Source of the DNA: Pseudomonas migulae
GTDB lineage: Bacteria > Pseudomonadota > Gammaproteobacteria > Pseudomonadales > Pseudomonadaceae
Direction of reading: 5' to 3'
DNA: 64,000 nt
Assembly: GCF_024169315.1 (NCBI RefSeq)
Contig: NZ_JALJWR010000001.1
Span: 5,940,501-6,004,500, forward strand
In this document: positions 25,003-32,911 of the stretch, one piece after another
How positions within the stretch are numbered: the first letter of the stretch is position 1
Layout: the number at the start of each line of letters is the position of its first letter
Notes under the pieces: model-generated
What the model was told of the DNA's origin: nothing
The model's input: the letters and a program-made list of their open reading frames with translations, nothing else
Database searches by the model: none
Translations under genes and position numbers: made by a program

Positions 25003-25555
25003 ACGCCTGCGGCAGATTCTCGCCGAACCGCTGGAGTATGTGCACCCTCGGCGGTTGAACCTGCCGCCAGGGTTTGACAGTCCCGATGCACGGCGCGTGC
25101 TCAACCGGATGCTTCTCGAAGGGCTTGACCAACAAGGCCCCTGGCCCTCGATGCCGCTGACTAGCGTCGCACAACAGTGGATTCGCCAGTGGCGACAATT
25201 GCCTTACATCGCGTGCCTCATGGGTGCCTGGCGACTGTTTCCACAGCTGGCGCGAGGTGGCGCGTTGCAGCAGTTGCCGATGCCGTTACGTCGATTCGCC
25301 AGTTGCAGACCGGAGCCTCGCGACAACGTGCTGCTTGAGCCGTCATGGACACCGCTGCAACAGGTTGAAGCCATCGGCTTTCATTTGCTGTCGAATTTTT
25401 CCGGTCTCCTGCCGTTGCCGCTGTTTGAGCGGCTGTTTTTGCAATTTTCTCCCCAGGTTGTCGGCCTGCAGACTCAGTGGCCGGTGGCTGAACCTGATAC
25501 GGCTCTTTTCATTTTGGCGGTGCAGCATGCTCGACTCCATCCGAACCCTGACTGA
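24986..25555 (+). CDS. orgA: OrgA, sorting platform adaptor (SctK)
   Basis: 189 residues from GTG 24986. Conservation in SctK is low; the call rests on size (Salmonella OrgA about 199), position between prgK and orgB, and the pattern of short hydrophobic helices with WRLFPQLARGG. By family knowledge it connects SpaO pods to the PrgH cytoplasmic domains. It overlaps prgK by 17 bases and orgB by 29 bases, so translation is coupled throughout. Confidence 0.85.
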   Translation: MTSCAERLRQILAEPLEYVHPRRLNLPPGFDSPDARRVLNRMLLEGLDQQGPWPSMPLTSVAQQWIRQWRQLPYIACLMGAWRLFPQLARGGALQQLPMPLRRFASCRPEPRDNVLLEPSWTPLQQVEAIGFHLLSNFSGLLPLPLFERLFLQFSPQVVGLQTQWPVAEPDTALFILAVQHARLHPNPD

Positions 25556-26228
25556 CGTGCCGGCATCGCGTGATGCACACGTGACGCGCGCTGACCTCGA
25601 CGCGGCGCGCCAGCGGCGCTCATTACAACAGCAGGCGCAACGCCGGGCCCTTGAGTGTGTCGAGCAGGCCCGATCGGAAGCCGAGGCCATTCGTGCCCAG
25701 GCATTTCAGGAGGGCTATGCAAACGGCATCCTGCGCGCTGCCGAAAACCTGGCGAACGGTTTGCTCGAGTCGCAGGCGCTCGGGTTGCAGTTGCGCAAGG
25801 ATTTGGCGCAAGCCGCGCGCCAGTTGCTACAGGACTTGCTGACGCGCAACGAATGGCTGGATGAAATGCTCGAGCGCTGGCTGGCGGAACAGTCGCACAC
25901 CGAGGCGCCGTTGCAGGTGTTGCTGCCTTCGCGCTGCAAACCTCAAGGCCCGGCGCTACGGCAAAGAATGCAGCGTCTCTGGCCCGGCACGCTGGTGCTC
26001 GACTATCAACCCGAAGAACGCTACGTGTTCCGCTTGGCCGACCAATTGCTCGAATTTGATCTCGAGTCGGTTAGCCAACGATTGGAGCCCCGGTTATTGG
26101 CCCGGCTGGGGAATCTGCCCGCGTCGGTTCGATTGCTTGATCAGACCTCGATGAACCTGTTGGGTGAGCTGTGCTCGGGCTTCGGCGCGGTGCCTGTACC
26201 GGCAAATGGAGTGCGGCATGAAGATTGA
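25527..26228 (+). CDS. orgB: OrgB, ATPase stator (SctL)
   Basis: 233 residues from ATG 25527. The N-terminal half is a charged coiled coil (QQQAQRRALECVEQARSEAE, with the EGYANG motif after it, as in FliH/SctL). The C-terminal globular part binds the ATPase. It links InvC to SpaO. A longer upstream frame runs back through orgA but has no family support. Confidence 0.9.
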   Translation: MLDSIRTLTDVPASRDAHVTRADLDAARQRRSLQQQAQRRALECVEQARSEAEAIRAQAFQEGYANGILRAAENLANGLLESQALGLQLRKDLAQAARQLLQDLLTRNEWLDEMLERWLAEQSHTEAPLQVLLPSRCKPQGPALRQRMQRLWPGTLVLDYQPEERYVFRLADQLLEFDLESVSQRLEPRLLARLGNLPASVRLLDQTSMNLLGELCSGFGAVPVPANGVRHED

Positions 26229-26655
26229 GCCGATGATGAGCATTGACCCGCGTGATCAAAGATCTGCGATCGAGAGCCTTGAATCACGCATGGTGCAGGT
26301 GTCTGGCAATACGGCCGATATCAACGGCAGCAAACGCCCGGACCCCGAATTCGATGAGTTGTATCGGCGGCTATTGGCAATGGAGGGGCAGGGCGAAAAG
26401 GCGATCTTTCTTTTCCTCAAGTCACAATCGAACCCCGATGGCACGCCCATGTATCCGAATGCTAAAGCGATCATGGCCGTCACGCATAAGCTGTTGGTCC
26501 GCATGAAAGACGAGCAACTGGAAAAATCGCTGCTCTACAAGGAAATCAAAGGCGCCAATGCCCGGGCTTTCAGCATCGAGATCTACATCTCAGGTTTTAT
26601 GCGCGATGTGTTCCAGCCGATGGGCGACGACAGTTGGGAAAAGAGTGAGTGGTGA
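26218..26655 (+). CDS. orgC: OrgC-like protein
   Basis: 145 residues from ATG 26218, overlapping orgB by 11 bases. The sequence is soluble and partly helical (SLESRMVQVSGN, DELYRRLLAMEGQGEKAIFL). It is placed where Salmonella has OrgC (about 150 residues), a secreted protein reported to aid needle assembly. Similarity to OrgC is limited, so the assignment is largely positional. It is the last gene of the prg-org block; a stem-loop follows. Confidence 0.6.
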   Translation: MKIEPMMSIDPRDQRSAIESLESRMVQVSGNTADINGSKRPDPEFDELYRRLLAMEGQGEKAIFLFLKSQSNPDGTPMYPNAKAIMAVTHKLLVRMKDEQLEKSLLYKEIKGANARAFSIEIYISGFMRDVFQPMGDDSWEKSEW

Positions 26656-26663
26656 GGCTGGGG

Positions 26664-26689
26664 GCGCCAAGCCACAAACAGCTTGGCGC
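26664..26689. other. Stem-loop between convergent orgC and the candidate effector gene
   Basis: GCGCCAAG and CTTGGCGC form an 8-bp stem with a 10-base loop in the 50-base gap between two convergent genes. There is no T-run on either side, so it is not a classic intrinsic terminator, though it may protect transcript ends. Confidence 0.5.
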
Positions 26690-26705
26690 GCAAGGTTGCA
26701 TGACC

Positions 26706-28259
26706 TCATGCAGGTTTCGTTCGCTCATTGACGTACACGGTACCAAAGCGTCCCGCGAAAACCACTGCGGCGGCCAGCGTGTTGACGATATGGTCGACAT
26801 CGGCTTTGGAAATCGGCAGGGTCGAGAAGAAGCGGGTTGCGGAGATGACGACGGCGACGATTGTTTCGGTCACCGACGTCCGAATCGCGTTGGTGGACAA
26901 GAATTGGTTGGCGACTTGTTCAGCGGTGGGTACCCGTACAGACAGGTTGAGGCGAAAGCCTTTGTCCGTGTTTTCACCTTGGAGAGCGTGCATCAGCTCG
27001 CCGCCAAATACCTGGCCGGCAACATCGGCTCCGGCATTGTAGGCACCGCGTAAAAAGTCATGTCCAACCACCGGAACGAGGGATTCGACAATGTCGGCGG
27101 CTCGCGCTTCGACGGACAGGTTTGAACCCGCTCCAGCATCGGCATTTCTTTCCATCCACACCGCTAGTTGACCAGCGAACGACGGTGTCTCGGTCGGTAG
27201 CGTCTTGTTGCCTTCTGACATGACAAATCCGGGACCGGAATAGGGCGCCGTGTAGTTCATGCCAGTAAAGGCAAGGAACTGGAGGGCACCGTTCAGCACT
27301 CCGCTCGCAGCAGTCCCAGCAAGGTTGGCTTTTGAGTTGTCAGTTGTCGGCAAGAACAGGTTAACCAGATCATTGGCGAAGCTGTAGAAAGCCGTTTGTG
27401 TGCCGAAGGTGGCAAATGCCGGCATCGCCGCCGCCGGCGCTGCCGCTATCAATGCCAACGCCGCCATCGACAGGGTGAGTGTGGCGACGCGGGCCAGGCG
27501 CGTTTGCTGATTGGCCGTACCGTTGATCTCATCTCTTGCTGCACCAAGGATGTTCAGCGTGGGGCCGACTGCCAGGGCGATTGCGCTCATCACATTACGT
27601 GTCAGTGGCGCGGCGGCATTGGTGAACAGGGATTTTTCCAGGGCGAATCCAATCAGCTGCCTGACGGTAGTGAGCGTGCCGATGACCAGGCCTGTGCGCA
27701 GGCCGGAAATTGTGAGGTTGCTGGCCCATCGTCCGAGATCACCTTCGAACTCGTTGCGTCCCAACTTGGTCAGGAGTTCGCCGCATAGATCAACGATCGT
27801 GTGGGTGCGTTGTATCATCGCTTCCACTGAGCTTCCGAGTGACTTCGTTGCCACGCACGCCTGGGTAAGTCGTTCTGCCAGAGATCCAGGCGTTGCAGCG
27901 GCTGACGCAGCCTCGAAATCACCCGAAAGAACGTGCTGAACAACCTGGCAAAGGCCCCTTGAGTGTTCATCGCCGGGCATCTCGAGCATCACATCGTTCA
28001 GGTTCTGAACAACACTCTCACTCACGGTTATCAGGGTATCTGGACGCAGTTCACTGGTGTGTTGGGCAGTGACGCTATTGCTCAGGGCCTCGGCGATTGC
28101 CTCAGTACCTTCCATCTCCACAATTGTGTGATCTGGACGGGTTGGAGGGGCCGAGCTTACGGCATTTCCATGATATTGGAGGGTTGGTGGCGGTGATGAG
28201 GAAACCTGCATTTCATCTACTTCCATGAGGCCCTGCGTTATTGCAGTCGAATCGATCAT
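26706..28259 (-). CDS. Unrecognised 517-residue protein beside the secretion system; candidate effector
   Basis: I do not recognise this protein. The first 45 or so residues are polar, rich in Ser, Pro and Thr (MQVSSSPPPTLQYHGNAV from an internal Met), like type III export signals. A helical region follows, then several moderately hydrophobic stretches (NVMSAIALAVGPTLNILG, LTLSMAALALIAAAPAAAMP, TLAAAVVFAGRFGTVYV), which suggests membrane association in a target cell. There is no Sec signal at the N-terminus. It is convergent with orgC and sits at the island end next to pyrD. ATG 28211, with GGAAG 8 bases before it, is a better start than ATG 28259. A role as effector or translocator partner is inferred only from context. 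Confidence 0.6.
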   Translation of the reverse strand: MIDSTAITQGLMEVDEMQVSSSPPPTLQYHGNAVSSAPPTRPDHTIVEMEGTEAIAEALSNSVTAQHTSELRPDTLITVSESVVQNLNDVMLEMPGDEHSRGLCQVVQHVLSGDFEAASAAATPGSLAERLTQACVATKSLGSSVEAMIQRTHTIVDLCGELLTKLGRNEFEGDLGRWASNLTISGLRTGLVIGTLTTVRQLIGFALEKSLFTNAAAPLTRNVMSAIALAVGPTLNILGAARDEINGTANQQTRLARVATLTLSMAALALIAAAPAAAMPAFATFGTQTAFYSFANDLVNLFLPTTDNSKANLAGTAASGVLNGALQFLAFTGMNYTAPYSGPGFVMSEGNKTLPTETPSFAGQLAVWMERNADAGAGSNLSVEARAADIVESLVPVVGHDFLRGAYNAGADVAGQVFGGELMHALQGENTDKGFRLNLSVRVPTAEQVANQFLSTNAIRTSVTETIVAVVISATRFFSTLPISKADVDHIVNTLAAAVVFAGRFGTVYVNERTKPA

Positions 28260-28311
28260 TCACCCGCGCTGCGGCTGCAACTATCAAAAAACGCTCCGGC
28301 CGGTATTACCG

Positions 28312-28340
28312 ACCACGGGAATAAATCCCTTGGTTCTCGC
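28312..28340. repeat. Degenerate half of a family 2 REP at the island/pyrD boundary
   Basis: CACGGGAATAAATCCCTTGG followed by TTCTCGCC resembles CGGGGATAAATCCCCTCGCC with small changes. Only one arm is recognisable. It lies between the candidate effector gene and pyrD. Confidence 0.4.
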
Positions 28341-28402
28341 CGCTGACCCTCCACACGGCTATAATCGCCGCCACTTTTCATTGCCCAGAGTCAAACCCGC
28401 CC

Positions 28403-29422
28403 ATGTACACCCTGGCCCGTCAGCTGTTGTTCAAACTTTCCCCGGAAACCTCCCACGATCTGTCCCTGGACCTGATCGGCGCGGGCGGGCGTTTGGGCCT
28501 CAACGGTTTGCTGTGCAAGGCCCCGGCGAAGATGCCGGTGAGCGTCATGGGGCTGGACTTTCCGAACCCGGTAGGTCTGGCGGCCGGTCTGGACAAGAAC
28601 GGCGCGGCCATCGACGGTTTTGCCCAGTTGGGGTTTGGTTTTGTCGAAATTGGCACCATCACCCCGCGTCCGCAGCCGGGCAATCCGAAACCGCGGATTT
28701 TCCGCCTGCCGGAAGCCGAGGCGATCATCAACCGCATGGGCTTCAACAACCTCGGCGTCGATCACCTGCTGGCCCGCGTGGCAGCGGCGAAATACAAGGG
28801 CGTGCTGGGCATCAACATCGGCAAGAACTTCGATACGCCCGTCGAGCGTGCGGTCGACGATTACCTGATCTGCCTGGACAAGGTCTATGCCCACGCCAGC
28901 TACGTGACGGTCAACGTCAGCTCGCCGAACACACCGGGCCTGCGCAGCCTGCAATTCGGTGATTCGCTCAAGCAGTTGCTGGCTGACCTGGCGACCCGTC
29001 GCGCGGAGCTGGCTTTACGCTACGGCAAGCACGTACCGCTGGCGATCAAGATCGCACCGGACATGACCGACGAAGAAACCGCTCAAGTCGCGCAAGCGCT
29101 GATCGAAACCGGGATGGACGCGGTGATCGCCACCAACACCACCCTGAGCCGCGTGGGTGTGGAAGGCATGGAACACGGTGACGAGGCGGGCGGGTTGTCC
29201 GGCGCGCCGGTTCGCGACAAGAGCACCCACACCGTGAAAGTGCTGGCCGCTGAATTGGCCGGTCGCTTGCCGATCATCGCTGTCGGTGGCATCACCGAAG
29301 GCAAGCACGCGGCCGAGAAAATCGCTGCCGGGGCGAGCCTGGTGCAGATTTACTCCGGCTTCATCTACAAGGGCCCGGCGTTGATCCGTGAATCGGTCGA
29401 TGCCATCGCGGCACTGCGCTGA
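28403..29422 (+). CDS. pyrD: Dihydroorotate dehydrogenase, class 2
   Basis: 339 residues. An N-terminal amphipathic membrane-binding extension ([17 protein letters not shown]) marks the quinone-dependent class 2 enzyme. The catalytic Ser lies in [12 protein letters not shown], and FMN contacts are in [11 protein letters not shown] and IAVGGI. It oxidises dihydroorotate to orotate in pyrimidine synthesis. TATAAT at 28360-28365 is a likely -10. In other pseudomonads pyrD is followed by rmf and rlmL, as here, so the secretion island lies immediately upstream of a conserved block. Confidence 0.98.
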   Translation: MYTLARQLLFKLSPETSHDLSLDLIGAGGRLGLNGLLCKAPAKMPVSVMGLDFPNPVGLAAGLDKNGAAIDGFAQLGFGFVEIGTITPRPQPGNPKPRIFRLPEAEAIINRMGFNNLGVDHLLARVAAAKYKGVLGINIGKNFDTPVERAVDDYLICLDKVYAHASYVTVNVSSPNTPGLRSLQFGDSLKQLLADLATRRAELALRYGKHVPLAIKIAPDMTDEETAQVAQALIETGMDAVIATNTTLSRVGVEGMEHGDEAGGLSGAPVRDKSTHTVKVLAAELAGRLPIIAVGGITEGKHAAEKIAAGASLVQIYSGFIYKGPALIRESVDAIAALR

Positions 29423-29460
29423 ACCCTGCGGCAATGTGCTTCTGTGGGGAGGTGAGTTCT

Positions 29461-29595
29461 CTGTGGCGAGGGGATTTATCCCCGTTGGGTCGCGAAGCGG
29501 CCCCAAAACCAGTCAACTCGGTGAATCAGTCAAAACTCATTCGCAGGTTTTACGACGGCTTCGCCGCCGAACGGGGATAAATCCCCTCGCCACAG
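29461..29595. repeat. REP doublet, family 2
   Basis: Inverted arms CTGTGGCGAGGGGATTTATC and GGGGATAAATCCCCTCGCCA with a central CGGCTTCGCCG stem, between pyrD and rmf. With the rmf terminator it fills the gap 29423-29752; I see no gene there. Confidence 0.88.
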
Positions 29596-29642
29596 AAAAT
29601 CCCTCACCACAGGGGGGCATCGCTGAATTTTGGAACAGGCAT

Positions 29643-29667
29643 AAAAAAGGGCTCCTCGAAGGAGCCC
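29643..29667 (-). terminator. Intrinsic terminator downstream of rmf
   Basis: Stem GGGCTCCT/AGGAGCCC with loop CGA, followed on the minus strand by six T. It is placed about 85 bases after the rmf stop. Confidence 0.85.
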
Positions 29668-29752
29668 CTGGGCCGGAGCCCGCCGCCCGGATGGGGCGTG
29701 CGTGGTAAGTCGTTACGTAATCAGGTTGTCGTGTCGGAGTGTGTGCCCTGTG

Positions 29753-29968
29753 TTAGCCGACGGCGTGAAGTTCGTTGAGTCTGTGGATTCCCGCAGTGCC
29801 GGTCATACCGTCCCAGTTGTCGCCGCGTCCTTCTCGCCAGCCGTTAATCCAGGCTTGGCGTACCGACGGTAGAGTAAATGGGCAAAGCTCACGGGATTTG
29901 CCACCAACGCCATATTGATATCCGCGCAAAAATGCTCTTTCCAACGGATCACGCTTAAGTCTTCTCAT
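29753..29968 (-). CDS. rmf: Ribosome modulation factor
   Basis: 71 residues, basic, starting MRRLKRDPLERAFLRGYQYG and containing WINGWREGRGDNW, the conserved Rmf pattern. Rmf binds 30S/70S ribosomes in stationary phase and promotes 100S dimers. It is preceded by a leader with three consecutive hairpins (30008-30071), and AGGG lies 9 bases before the start. Confidence 0.97.
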   Translation of the reverse strand: MRRLKRDPLERAFLRGYQYGVGGKSRELCPFTLPSVRQAWINGWREGRGDNWDGMTGTAGIHRLNELHAVG

Positions 29969-30007
29969 AGGGTGTTGCCCTCACTTGTTGACTGTATTTA
30001 TCGCGTT

Positions 30008-30071
30008 GACCTCAATCGAGGTCTGGCAGAAATGTCTGCCGTTGGGGGGCTCGCTGCCGGCGTGGCGAGCC
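30008..30071 (-). ncRNA. Structured rmf leader (candidate rmf RNA motif)
   Basis: On the minus strand three hairpins follow each other: GGCTCGC/GCGAGCC (30048-30071), GGCAGA/TCTGCC with a 4-base loop (30025-30040), and GACCTC/GAGGTC with a GATT-type loop (30008-30023). They end about 40 bases before the rmf start. A conserved rmf motif in the 5' region of Pseudomonas rmf genes is described in RNA family collections. I recall its existence, but cannot compare its consensus here. Confidence 0.6.
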
Positions 30072-30393
30072 AGGGTGTTGACGTCCGTTGTGGCGCCAAC
30101 CTGTGTTGAGTTCTAACCAATGCGTCACATCGAGGGAATGATCGTTTTGTCATAAGAACGTAACCATAAAGATGGTATGGCCATAAGTAACACGATGTTT
30201 GTCCCGTATTTATTGGCCAAAGCCCTGTATGATCGGCCCCCCGCAAGATGATGGGGTTAATCCTTTAGTGAGAATGGCTCGTGTTGCCTCAGCCATTATT
30301 CGACGAAGGGTCGACTTATGACATTTTGTTGCCTCAACTTTTTTATCTGCCCGTGCATCTAAGCTCTTCTAACCTGAGCAGCACGGGTGGGAC

Positions 30394-30472
30394 GGCACAC
30401 CTTCGTGCCACGCGGGCGCTCTTTTAGAAAAGCGCCTGATTGAAAACCGGGCCGGCAATGCGTTGCCGGTCC
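30394..30472 (+). promoter_or_regulatory. Structured region just upstream of rlmL
   Basis: Three hairpins in succession: GGCAC/GTGCC (30394-30409), GGCGCT/AGCGCC (30415-30436) and a 10-bp stem GGGCCGGCAA/TTGCCGGTCC with loop TGCG (30449-30472). The last ends 25 bases before the rlmL start. It may be a 5' leader affecting rlmL translation or a small RNA; there is no T-run after the last stem. The rest of 29969-30497 holds no gene I can support. Confidence 0.45.
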
Positions 30473-30497
30473 ACTAGCCAAAGGCTCTGAAATTCCA

Positions 30498-32768
30498 ATG
30501 TCCGATCAATTCGAAATCTTCCTCACTTGCCCCAAAGGCCTTGAAGGCCTGCTCATCGAGGAAGCCGTCGGGCTTGGCCTTGAAGAAGCGCGTGAGCACA
30601 CTTCTGCCGTGCGCGGCATGGCGACCATGGAAACCGCTTATCGCCTGTGCCTGTGGTCGCGCCTGGCGAACCGGGTGCTGCTGGTGCTCAAGCGTTTCCC
30701 GATGAAGGACGCCGAAGACCTGTACCACGGCGTGCTCGATATCGAGTGGCAAGACCACATGCTCAACGACGGCACCCTGGCCGTCGAGTTCAGCGGTCAC
30801 GGCTCGGGCATCGACAACACCCACTTCGGCGCCTTGAAAGTCAAAGACGCCATCGTCGACAAACTGCGTACTCCGCAGGGCGACCGTCCATCCATCGACA
30901 AACTCAACCCGGACCTGCGCATTCACCTGCGTCTGGACCGTGGCGAAGCGATCCTCTCCCTCGACCTCTCCGGCCACAGCCTGCACCAGCGCGGCTATCG
31001 CTTGCAGCAGGGCGCGGCGCCGCTGAAGGAAAACCTCGCGGCCGCGATCCTGATTCGTTCCGGCTGGCCGCGCATTGCGGCCGACGGCGGCGCACTGGCT
31101 GACCCGATGTGCGGTGTGGGTACGTTCCTCGTCGAAGCGGCGATGATCGCCGCCGACATGGCGCCGAACCTGCGTCGCGAGCAGTGGGGCTTCACCGCGT
31201 GGCTCGGTCACGTGCCGGCGCTGTGGAAAAAGCTGCACGAAGAAGCCACCGAACGCGCCGCGGCCGGTCTGGCCAAGCCACCGCTGTGGATCCGCGGTTA
31301 CGAAGCCGACCCGCGCCTGATTCAGCCGGGCCGCAACAACGTCGAACGTGCCGGCCTGAGCGAGTGGATCAAGATCTACCAGGGCGAAGTCGGCACCTTC
31401 GAGCCGCGCCCGGACCAGAACCAGAAAGGCCTGGTGATCTGCAACCCACCGTACGGCGAGCGTCTGGGCGACGAGGCGAGCCTGCTCTACCTCTATCAGA
31501 ACCTTGGCGAACGCCTGCGTCAGGCCTGCCTGAACTGGGAAGCCGCCGTCTTCACCGGCGCCCCGGACCTGGGCAAGCGCATGGGCATCCGCAGCCACAA
31601 ACAGTATTCGTTCTGGAACGGCGCGTTGCCGTGCAAGCTGCTGTTGATCAAGGTCACGCCGGACCAGTTCGTCACTGGCGAACGTCGCACCCCGGAACAG
31701 CGTCAGGTCGAGCGCGAACAAGCCGAAGTCGAAGTCGCCGACAACGATGTGGCGCCGGGCAAGTACGAGAAGTACAACAAGAACGGCAACCCGATCAAAC
31801 CGGCGCCGGTGGTGATCGAACAGCCGCGCTTGAGCGAAGGCGGGCAGATGTTTGCCAATCGCCTGCAAAAGAATCTCAAGGCGCTGGGCAAGTGGGTCAA
31901 GCGTGAAGGCATCGATTGCTACCGTGTCTACGATGCCGATATGCCGGAATACTCGATGGCCATCGACCTGTATCAGGATTGGGTCCACGTCCAGGAGTAC
32001 GCCGCGCCGAAATCCATCGACCCGGAAAAGGCTTCGGCGCGCATGTTCGACGCCCTGGCAGCGATTCCGCAGGCGTTGAACATCGACAAGAGCCGCGTGG
32101 TGGTCAAGCGCCGTGAGCGTCAGAGCGGCACCAAACAGTACGAACGTCAGGCCGCGCAGGGCAAGTTCGTCGAGGTCAACGAAGGCGGCGTGAAGCTGCT
32201 GGTGAACCTCACCGACTACCTCGACACCGGGCTGTTCCTCGACCACCGGCCAATGCGTATGCGCATTCAGAAAGAGGCGGCGGGCAAGCGCTTCCTCAAC
32301 CTGTATTGCTACACCGCGACCGCCAGCGTCCACGCCGCCAAGGGTGGCGCGCGCAGCACCACCAGCGTCGACTTGTCGAAAACCTACCTGGACTGGGCGC
32401 GTCGCAACCTGTCGCTGAACGGCTTCTCCGACAAGAACCGTCTGGAGCAGGGCGACGTGATGGCCTGGCTCGACGCCTGCCGCGACGAGTACGACCTGAT
32501 CTTCATCGACCCACCAACGTTCTCCAACTCCAAGCGCATGGAAGGGATCTTCGACGTGCAGCGTGACCAGGTGCAATTGATCGACCTGGCCATGGCGCGA
32601 CTGGCGCCGGGCGGCGTGTTGTACTTCTCCAACAACTTCCGCAAGTTCGCCCTTGAGGAAAATCTCACCGAGCGTTATGCGGTCGAGGAGATCACGGCCC
32701 AGACCATTGATCCGGATTTTGCCCGCAACGGGAAGATCCACCGGGCCTGGAAAATCACTGCGCGTTGA
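30498..32768 (+). CDS. rlmL: RlmKL, bifunctional 23S rRNA methyltransferase
   Basis: 756 residues. An N-terminal THUMP domain is followed by an RlmL methyltransferase (LADPMCGVGTFLVEAAMIA; ICNPPYGERLGDE) and a C-terminal RlmK methyltransferase (FIDPPTFSNSKRM). In E. coli the fused protein makes m2G2445 and m7G2069. It is a full-length fusion with both catalytic motifs intact. A 787-residue opposite-strand frame is a shadow of high-GC codon use. Confidence 0.97.
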   Translation: MSDQFEIFLTCPKGLEGLLIEEAVGLGLEEAREHTSAVRGMATMETAYRLCLWSRLANRVLLVLKRFPMKDAEDLYHGVLDIEWQDHMLNDGTLAVEFSGHGSGIDNTHFGALKVKDAIVDKLRTPQGDRPSIDKLNPDLRIHLRLDRGEAILSLDLSGHSLHQRGYRLQQGAAPLKENLAAAILIRSGWPRIAADGGALADPMCGVGTFLVEAAMIAADMAPNLRREQWGFTAWLGHVPALWKKLHEEATERAAAGLAKPPLWIRGYEADPRLIQPGRNNVERAGLSEWIKIYQGEVGTFEPRPDQNQKGLVICNPPYGERLGDEASLLYLYQNLGERLRQACLNWEAAVFTGAPDLGKRMGIRSHKQYSFWNGALPCKLLLIKVTPDQFVTGERRTPEQRQVEREQAEVEVADNDVAPGKYEKYNKNGNPIKPAPVVIEQPRLSEGGQMFANRLQKNLKALGKWVKREGIDCYRVYDADMPEYSMAIDLYQDWVHVQEYAAPKSIDPEKASARMFDALAAIPQALNIDKSRVVVKRRERQSGTKQYERQAAQGKFVEVNEGGVKLLVNLTDYLDTGLFLDHRPMRMRIQKEAAGKRFLNLYCYTATASVHAAKGGARSTTSVDLSKTYLDWARRNLSLNGFSDKNRLEQGDVMAWLDACRDEYDLIFIDPPTFSNSKRMEGIFDVQRDQVQLIDLAMARLAPGGVLYFSNNFRKFALEENLTERYAVEEITAQTIDPDFARNGKIHRAWKITAR

Positions 32769-32911
32769 CACTTTTCGGCATTGGATCCACAGAGCCTTGA
32801 TTTTTAAAGGCTCTTGGCTTCTTTCAGTGCTGGTCAAATTGATGGCTAATAGCTATAACTCAACCCATGGCCAATGGGCTTTTCCGGCACCTGGCGTTTT
32901 GAGTTGCCTCT

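Noticed and set aside
28259..28403. tRNA or integrase attachment site at the island edges
   Set aside because: No tRNA, integrase or direct repeat is visible at either the nasS or the pyrD side; only a degenerate REP half is present.
29998..30246. 82-residue open frame upstream of rmf on the minus strand
   Set aside because: It covers the structured rmf leader, has no family resemblance and would end in the hairpin region.
30474..32837. 787-residue open frame on the minus strand
   Set aside because: It is antisense to rlmL, which shows both methyltransferase motifs on the plus strand.
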